A stretch of 36,715 nt of DNA from Halalkalicoccus subterraneus (lineage in GTDB: Archaea > Halobacteriota > Halobacteria > Halobacteriales > Halalkalicoccaceae), in NCBI RefSeq assembly GCF_003697815.1, contig NZ_RDQG01000017.1:1-36715 (forward strand), read 5' to 3'. Below, piece after piece: positions 31,908-36,715 of this stretch; within the stretch, counting starts at the first letter, position 1, and every line of letters begins with the position of its first letter. The notes beneath the pieces were generated by a model that was not told the DNA's origin, ran no database searches, and was given only the letters and a program-made list of their open reading frames with translations. A program made the translations under genes and the position numbers.

Positions 31908-34018
31908 GCGAGCCGGTTCCGACGACCTGTATGCGGTGTGCGGTCGGCTGCGGACACCTTCAACACGGTGCCGACAGGGGCTACGGGATCGGGGGGATCA
32001 GCGGCGATCCCGCCCACCCGGTGAGCGGGGGGCTGGCCTGCGGGCGGGGGCTGCGCGAGACCAGCGAACCCGACGGCCAGTGGCTCACCCGGCCGTTGCT
32101 CCGCAAGGACGGCGAGCTCGTGCCCACGAGCTGGGATACGGCCCTGGAGGTCGCCACCAACGCCCTAGCCGACGCCCGCGCCCGGGATCCCAATCGAGTC
32201 GCGGTGCTCGGAAGCGGTCAGCAGACCAACGAGGCGGCCTACCTGCTGGGCAAGCTCGCCCGCGGCGCGATCGGCACCCGCAACTACGACGCAAACACCA
32301 CCCTGTGTATGGCAAGCGCCGTCACCGCCTACTACGACGCCTTCGGCAGCGACGGCCCGCCGCCGACCTACGACGACATTCCGGAGGCCGACGTCCACCT
32401 GATCTGGGGGGCCAATCCCGCCGTGGCCCATCCCGTGCTCTTCCGGTGGCTCCGGAACTCCGAGGGGCGACTGATCGTCGTCGACCCCGTCGAGAGCGAG
32501 AGCGCGGACCACGCCGACGACCACGTCTCCCTCGAACCCGGTACCGACCTCGCCCTCGCGCGGGCCGTCCTCGCACGCCTGGTCGAGACCGAGCGAGTGG
32601 ATCGGGCGTTCGTCGACGAGCACACCGAGGGGTTCGAGGCACTGGTCGAGGAGCTTCCACCCGTCGGCGAGGCGGCCGCGACCGCCGGCGTCTCCCCCGA
32701 GGACGTCGAAACGCTCGCGACGGCCTTCGAGGAGCGAACGCTCGTCTACTGGGGGATGGGGATCAACCAGAGCACCCAGGGGACCGCCTCGGCGGGCGCG
32801 CTGATCGATCTGTGTCTCGCCTCGGGGAACCTGGGCGAGGGGGCGGGCCCGTTCTCGTTAACCGGGCAGGCGAACTCGATGGGCACGCGGGTCTGCTCCT
32901 CCAAAGGGACGTGGCCCGGCCACCGCGAGTTCACCGACCCCGCCCACCGCGAGACGGTCGCCGAGACCTGGAACGTCCCCGTCGAGCGCCTCCCCGACGA
33001 CCCGGGGCCCGGCCCCGTGGGAATCGGGCAGGCGATGGCCGCCGGCGAGGTCGACGGACGAGGCCCGTCCGCCGGAGGGACGGAGTCCCCCCCTGCTGAC
33101 GTCTGCTATACGGTCGCGACCAACCCGGTCGCGGGTCTGCCCGACGCGGCGCGGGCCCGCGAGGCGTTCGAGGACACGTTCCTGATCGCTCAGGACGCGT
33201 TCAAAACGGAGACGACCGCGCTCGCGGACGTCGTCCTGCCGGCGGCGACCTGGGGCGAATCCGAGGGAACGACGACCAACATGGAGCGGTCTGTCTCGCG
33301 GGTGCGTGCCGCCACCGACCTTCCGGGCGGGGTCCGCCAGGACCTCGACATCATCGCCGCCCTCGGTCGGGAGCTCGCCCCGGCAGTCTTCGACCGGCCG
33401 CCGCTCGAACCTCGGGCGGTCTACGACGAGCTACGCGGGCTTACTTATGGAACGCCCGCCGACCTCTCGGGGATCGACTACGGCCGTCTGGAAACCGAGC
33501 TGGCGGTGCGCTGGCCTGCCCCCGACGAGGAGAGCGCGGGCGGCTACCGGTATCGCACCGAGGAGGGCTGGGCGTTCGAGACGCCTTCCGGGCGGGCACG
33601 GTTCTCGTCGGGACAGCACGCCACGCTCCCCGAGGCCACCGACGAGGAGTACCCGCTGACGCTAACTACTGCCCGGAAGGCCGACGAATACAACACGGGC
33701 GTGCGGACCCGGACCGGTCCGGACGAGCCGCCGATCGCTCGGCTCCATCCCGAGACGATGTCGGGAACGGACGCACACGTCCACGACGGGCTTCTGGTCG
33801 TTCGCTCCCGGCGCGGGACCGTCACCGTTCGGACCGAGATCGACGAACGGATCCCGGAGGGCGTCGTCTGGCTGCCGATCCATCACCCGGAAGTCAACGA
33901 ACTGACGCTACCCGAGACCGATCCGCGTTCGGACGAACCGAACTACAAACAGTGTGCGGTGCGACTGCTCACGCCGTCGGAACCAGTCGGTCAACCGGCC
34001 GCCGCACGCGGCGATTAG
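31904..34018 (+). CDS. nasA: assimilatory nitrate reductase catalytic subunit
   Basis: A 704-residue molybdopterin oxidoreductase. The N-terminal 4Fe-4S cluster ligands are Cys9, Cys12, Cys16 and Cys46 (CMRCAVGC and LACGRG); the molybdenum ligand is probably Cys135 in NTTLCMASAV, as in Nap/Nas-type enzymes. Domain IV at the end has the molybdopterin-binding THRKA-like TTARKADEYNTG and ends NYKQCAVRL. It reduces nitrate to nitrite in the cytoplasm, with ferredoxin as likely donor in haloarchaea. No twin-arginine signal is present. Nitrite reductase and nitrate transporter genes, usually close by, are absent from this window. Formate dehydrogenase is the main alternative. Confidence 0.88.
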   Translation: MSEPVPTTCMRCAVGCGHLQHGADRGYGIGGISGDPAHPVSGGLACGRGLRETSEPDGQWLTRPLLRKDGELVPTSWDTALEVATNALADARARDPNRVAVLGSGQQTNEAAYLLGKLARGAIGTRNYDANTTLCMASAVTAYYDAFGSDGPPPTYDDIPEADVHLIWGANPAVAHPVLFRWLRNSEGRLIVVDPVESESADHADDHVSLEPGTDLALARAVLARLVETERVDRAFVDEHTEGFEALVEELPPVGEAAATAGVSPEDVETLATAFEERTLVYWGMGINQSTQGTASAGALIDLCLASGNLGEGAGPFSLTGQANSMGTRVCSSKGTWPGHREFTDPAHRETVAETWNVPVERLPDDPGPGPVGIGQAMAAGEVDGRGPSAGGTESPPADVCYTVATNPVAGLPDAARAREAFEDTFLIAQDAFKTETTALADVVLPAATWGESEGTTTNMERSVSRVRAATDLPGGVRQDLDIIAALGRELAPAVFDRPPLEPRAVYDELRGLTYGTPADLSGIDYGRLETELAVRWPAPDEESAGGYRYRTEEGWAFETPSGRARFSSGQHATLPEATDEEYPLTLTTARKADEYNTGVRTRTGPDEPPIARLHPETMSGTDAHVHDGLLVVRSRRGTVTVRTEIDERIPEGVVWLPIHHPEVNELTLPETDPRSDEPNYKQCAVRLLTPSEPVGQPAAARGD

Positions 34019-34152
34019 CTTCCGAGTCCGAACCGCTTTGCACACGCCGCCATCCGGGTGGTGGAGACGCCCGCCGCCTTCGCCGCCTGTTCTAACGTCA
34101 ATGTTCCACACCCGTACAGTGTTGCAGCAGCGACCTGTGACTTCGTAGCCAT
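34015..34152 (-). CDS. 45-residue HTH-like protein overlapping the end of nasA
   Basis: MATKSQVAAATLYGCGTLTL, then EQAAKAAGVSTTRMAACAKR and FGLGS. The middle (about 16-40) reads as a helix-turn-helix of the short UPF0175 kind seen in haloarchaea: TLTLEQAAKAAGVS-T-x-M. The TAA overlaps the nasA TAG in TTAG. TTTACAAA on the minus strand, 26 bases before the ATG, is a plausible TATA box. An alternative in-frame ATG lies at 34161. It could regulate nasA or be half of a toxin-antitoxin-like pair whose partner is lost. Confidence 0.6.
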   Translation of the reverse strand: MATKSQVAAATLYGCGTLTLEQAAKAAGVSTTRMAACAKRFGLGS

Positions 34153-34173
34153 ACTCTCCATATAGACCACTCG

Positions 34174-34181
34174 TTTGTAAA
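34174..34181 (-). promoter_or_regulatory. TATA-like box of the 45-residue gene
   Basis: TTTACAAA on the minus strand, centred about 26 bases before the ATG at 34152. The remaining bases 34182-34368 have no gene I can support, apart from a 14-codon frame from ATG 34317. Confidence 0.45.
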
Positions 34182-34368
34182 TCTTCTGGGAGAAACACTA
34201 TCAATGTAGTCGATTATCTCCTCGCTACTGATACGGACGGTCGCACGGAGCGCGATTCACCCGAACCAGGACTCGCGGATCGACACGGAAAAGATGCTCC
34301 TTGCCCAACGCGAGCTATGAGCGACGTATCGCCGACGAACTCCAGTCACACCGGACGCTGACCGAACC

Positions 34369-34869
34369 GTGCCACAGCCACGCCATCGAACCGCGGATGA
34401 TCGTCACGGGTTCGAGGAGACGACCAACTACCTCACGAGCGCGCTCTCGAAGCTCGTTCCGAACTGGCTCGCTCGGCGCGCGGTGAGCGTCTCGGTCGAC
34501 ACCCGGAAGGACCGGTATCCGCGGGGCGACCCCGTTGAAATCATCGTCGAGTTTCGCAACCGGTTGCCGGTGCCCGTCACCGTCCCCACCGTCGAACGAC
34601 GGCTCTGGTCGTGGTGCGTCGACGGGGTTCTGGAGGCGAGCGAGGAACCCCGATACGTGGACCGCTCGCCGAGCGCCTTTCCCTTTCGTGGTGGCGAGAG
34701 AAAGCGCATCGTCCACCGCTGGAACGGTCACTTCCGGCGCGAAAAGCGAGTCGACGGTCTGGCGGTCTCCGAGCCCGCCGCGCCGGGTGAACACACGATT
34801 AGCGTCTCGCTGGCAACGGCGCACGGTGACGGCAAGCCTGGTGATTCGACGACGATCCTCGTCGAGTGA
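34369..34869 (+). CDS. haloarchaeal hypothetical protein, beta-rich
   Basis: About 166 residues from a GTG at 34369. From about residue 33 on, RRAVSVSVDTRKDRYPRGDP, EIIVEFRNRLPVPVTVPT, WSWCVDGVLEAS, FPFRGGERKRIVHRWNGHFR and EHTISVSLAT form an alternating beta pattern like an immunoglobulin-type or transglutaminase-associated domain; I recall similar haloarchaeal proteins without known function. No signal peptide or membrane helix is seen. The start is uncertain: there is no ATG in frame before the domain, and a stop (TGA at 34318-34320) limits upstream extension. A 14-codon frame at 34317 ends just before it. Confidence 0.65.
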   Translation: MPQPRHRTADDRHGFEETTNYLTSALSKLVPNWLARRAVSVSVDTRKDRYPRGDPVEIIVEFRNRLPVPVTVPTVERRLWSWCVDGVLEASEEPRYVDRSPSAFPFRGGERKRIVHRWNGHFRREKRVDGLAVSEPAAPGEHTISVSLATAHGDGKPGDSTTILVE

Positions 34870-34895
34870 CGGCGATTCTCGCGTCCCGAATCGGA

Positions 34896-36266
34896 TCAGT
34901 CGTCCGAGGCGGCGGTCTCCGAACCCGGACCGGGCCCGGCGTCGGACGCGTTCGTAGCCGGTTCGACCGGCTCGCCGGTCTCCGGATCCAGCCGGACGCC
35001 GTCCTCGCGGTGGAGGTGACAGGCGGTGTAGTGAGCGTCGGTGCCGTGTTCCGGCGTGATATCGTAGGCGGGAACCTCCCGTGCGCAGACGCTCTTCTCG
35101 GCGAACTCCGCGACCAGCAGCTCCGCGGCCTCGTCCCACTCCTCGCGGTCGATGTGGTCGAGCGCCTCCTCGATCACGTCGCCCGCCTGACTCGAGGGCT
35201 CCTCCTCGAAGAACTCCCGACGGAGGGTCTCGGGGTCGCTCGTCTCGACGGTCCGGCGGTCGACCGCGCGCATGAACGCCCGGGTGGCCTCCCATTCCGT
35301 AGTTGAAAGGTCGTACTCGTCGGGCGCGATGAGTTCGGGACAGCGCGTACGGAACCGACAGCCCGAGGGCGGATCGATCGGACTCGGAACGTCGCCCTCG
35401 AGCACGCCACGCTCGCCCCTATCGCGCGGATCGGGGACCGGGATCGACTCCAGCAGCGCCCGCGTGTAGGGATGCTGGGGGTTCTCGTAGAGTTCTTCCT
35501 TGTCCGCGAGTTCGACCAACTGGCCCAGGTACATCACCGCCACCCGATCGGAGATGTGACGAATCACCGAGAGGTCGTGCGCGATGAAGAGGTAGGTCAG
35601 GTCGAACTCTTCCTGGAGCTCCTTCATCGTGTTCAGGACCTGTGCTTGGATCGAGACGTCGAGCGCGCTCACCGGCTCGTCGCAGACGATGAAGTCAGGG
35701 TTGACCGACAACGCGCGCGCGAGGTTGACGCGCTGGCGCTGGCCCCCGGAGAAGGCGTGGGGATAGCGGTTGTAGTGTTGGGGATCGAGCCCGACCTTCG
35801 CGAGCAGTTCCTTCGCGCGGGCCTCGCGGCCCTCGTCGTCGAGCATCCCGTGGGCCTCCATGGGCTCCTCGACGATCTGGCCGACCTTCATGCGCGGATC
35901 GAGCGAGGACTGGGGATCCTGGAAGATGAGCTGCATCTCGCGGCGTTTCTTCCGCAGTTTCTCGCCGCCCATCGCGGTGATGTCCTCGCCCTTGAAGTAG
36001 ACCGTCCCGTCGGTCGGCTCGATGAGCTGGAGGATGTTTCTCGCGAGCGTGGACTTCCCACAGCCCGACTCGCCGACCAGTCCTAACGTTTCGCCCTTCC
36101 GGATGTCGAAGGAGACGTTCTCGACGGCGCGTACCCGTTCGGGTTCGTGGATCACCGGCGGAATCATCCCTTTGGGATTGCGCTTGAACCCGCCGAACAG
36201 CCCATCGTCGTTCGAGAAGTGTTTGGTCAGGCCCTCGACGCGGACGAGCGGCTCGGACTCGCTCAT
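34896..36266 (-). CDS. peptide ABC transporter ATP-binding protein, OppF/DppF type
   Basis: A 456-residue ATPase: Walker A GESGCGKS (65-72), Q-loop IFQDPQ, signature SGGQRQ (173-178), Walker B FIVCDEP (192-198), H-loop AHD (229-231). The oligopeptide-transporter C-terminal domain begins near 262 ([15 protein letters not shown]). Its four Cys are Cys303, Cys309, Cys394 and Cys416; the second and third are normally only about six residues apart but here an insert of about 80 acidic residues (311-392) separates them. It powers uptake of peptides together with OppD and membrane subunits outside the window. Its ATG overlaps the upstream OppD stop as ATGA. Confidence 0.92.
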   Translation of the reverse strand: MSESEPLVRVEGLTKHFSNDDGLFGGFKRNPKGMIPPVIHEPERVRAVENVSFDIRKGETLGLVGESGCGKSTLARNILQLIEPTDGTVYFKGEDITAMGGEKLRKKRREMQLIFQDPQSSLDPRMKVGQIVEEPMEAHGMLDDEGREARAKELLAKVGLDPQHYNRYPHAFSGGQRQRVNLARALSVNPDFIVCDEPVSALDVSIQAQVLNTMKELQEEFDLTYLFIAHDLSVIRHISDRVAVMYLGQLVELADKEELYENPQHPYTRALLESIPVPDPRDRGERGVLEGDVPSPIDPPSGCRFRTRCPELIAPDEYDLSTTEWEATRAFMRAVDRRTVETSDPETLRREFFEEEPSSQAGDVIEEALDHIDREEWDEAAELLVAEFAEKSVCAREVPAYDITPEHGTDAHYTACHLHREDGVRLDPETGEPVEPATNASDAGPGPGSETAASDD

Positions 36267-36715
36267 CGCGTTTCCTCCGTGAGGCCGACCTCGAATCCGC
36301 CGGTCGCCTCGTTCTCGATCGGCTCGCTCTCCCCGTACCCCACGTCGAAGGCGTCGTGTTTCACGCAGGCCGCGCGGTGGGTGCGTCCGTGACCGCTCTC
36401 CTCGCCGCCGTCGATCGCCCGGAGATCAGGATGAACGTGCCGACAGACCTCGCGGGCGTCCGGACACCGCGAGTGGAACCGACAGCCCGAGGGCGGATTG
36501 ATCGCCTCGGGCATCACCCCGCGGATGGGATCCAACTCCCCGATCGTCTCGTCGGGTCGGGGCATCGAGGCCAGAAGCGCCTCGGTGTAGGGGTGGGCGG
36601 TGTCGTAGAACAGCTCCTCGACGTCGGCCTGTTCGATGATCTCGCCCAGGTACATCACGTTGACCCGGTCGCAGATCTCGGCGACGACACCCATGTCGTG
36701 GGTCACCCAGACGAA
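36263..36715 (-). CDS. peptide ABC transporter ATP-binding protein, OppD/DppD type, partial
   Basis: The frame is open to the window edge; the last 150 residues are visible. It begins [16 protein letters not shown], the H-loop region of an ABC ATPase, then [29 protein letters not shown] and the C-terminal [15 protein letters not shown] motif with a later AACV: four Cys with normal OppD spacing, unlike the insert-bearing OppF partner. The N-terminal Walker A part lies outside. Translationally coupled to the next gene through ATGA. Confidence 0.92.
   Translation of the reverse strand, partial: FVWVTHDMGVVAEICDRVNVMYLGEIIEQADVEELFYDTAHPYTEALLASMPRPDETIGELDPIRGVMPEAINPPSGCRFHSRCPDAREVCRHVHPDLRAIDGGEESGHGRTHRAACVKHDAFDVGYGESEPIENEATGGFEVGLTEETR

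Noticed and set aside
31936-33099. 387-codon plus-strand frame inside nasA
   Set aside because: Arg/Pro/Gly-rich shadow of nasA in the +1 frame.
34182-34368. tRNA or small RNA gene in the gap after nasA
   Set aside because: No T-loop consensus, cloverleaf or strong hairpin found by eye.

Overview
The window is a gene-dense piece of a halophilic archaeal chromosome (class Halobacteria). The evidence is high G+C coding DNA, proteins rich in Asp and Glu, many TATA-like elements about 26-29 bases before start codons (leaderless mRNAs), and marker genes: CDP-archaeol synthase CarS, the ubiquitin-like modifier SAMP2, Orc1/Cdc6, the RFC small subunit, a DUF1931 histone-fold protein, archaeal-type AlaRS and several haloarchaea-specific small proteins. 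I cannot name the species. I see no rRNA, tRNA, CRISPR array, transposase or integrase.

Layout. Bases 1-3000 hold the end of an M29 aminopeptidase, an FkbM-type methyltransferase, a small membrane protein behind a perfect palindrome, and an AT-rich island (about 1660-2400) with a two-gene operon for tiny membrane proteins; carS follows. Bases 3000-6300 hold proline dehydrogenase, a DUF502 membrane protein, larE and a DICT-domain sensor. Bases 6339-9691 form a mutS-like / small membrane protein / orc operon. Bases 9693-14153 hold a duplicated winged-helix protein, a 15-cysteine DUF326 protein, rpiA, a histone-fold protein, larB, a zinc-ribbon microprotein behind a leader hairpin, a GIY-YIG protein and an FMN reductase. 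Bases 14231-18640 hold a phosphohexomutase, a samp2 operon, rfcS, acylphosphatase and a DUF892 protein. Bases 18818-25648 hold alaS, an alpha/beta-hydrolase fold protein lacking its nucleophile, a beta-lactamase-fold hydrolase, a glutamine amidotransferase and a glutaryl-CoA-dehydrogenase-like enzyme. Bases 25653-31690 hold a DCC-family protein, a zinc-ferredoxin homologue, zinc-finger and PHP-domain proteins, a haloarchaeal protein with a nuclease-like core, an SDR/membrane pair and a YkgJ-type cysteine-cluster protein. Bases 31851-36715 hold a putative leader peptide, nasA, a 45-residue protein overlapping the end of nasA, a hypothetical protein and two peptide-ABC ATPases; the last runs off the window.

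Functional links. LarE and LarB belong to the nickel-pincer nucleotide pathway but lie 6.7 kb apart and no larC or larA is present. MutS-like, Orc and RfcS proteins are genome-maintenance factors. NasA implies growth on nitrate. ProDH, the acyl-CoA dehydrogenase and the peptide transporter fit a life on amino acids and peptides.

Most worth a second look: the AT-rich membrane-protein pair; the nuclease-like core in the protein at 27856-28860; the leader ORF and the 45-residue antisense ORF bracketing nasA; the hairpin leader before the zinc-ribbon gene; the zinc-ferredoxin with all ligands; the nucleophile-less hydrolase; and five convergent gene pairs that share a four-base double stop codon.
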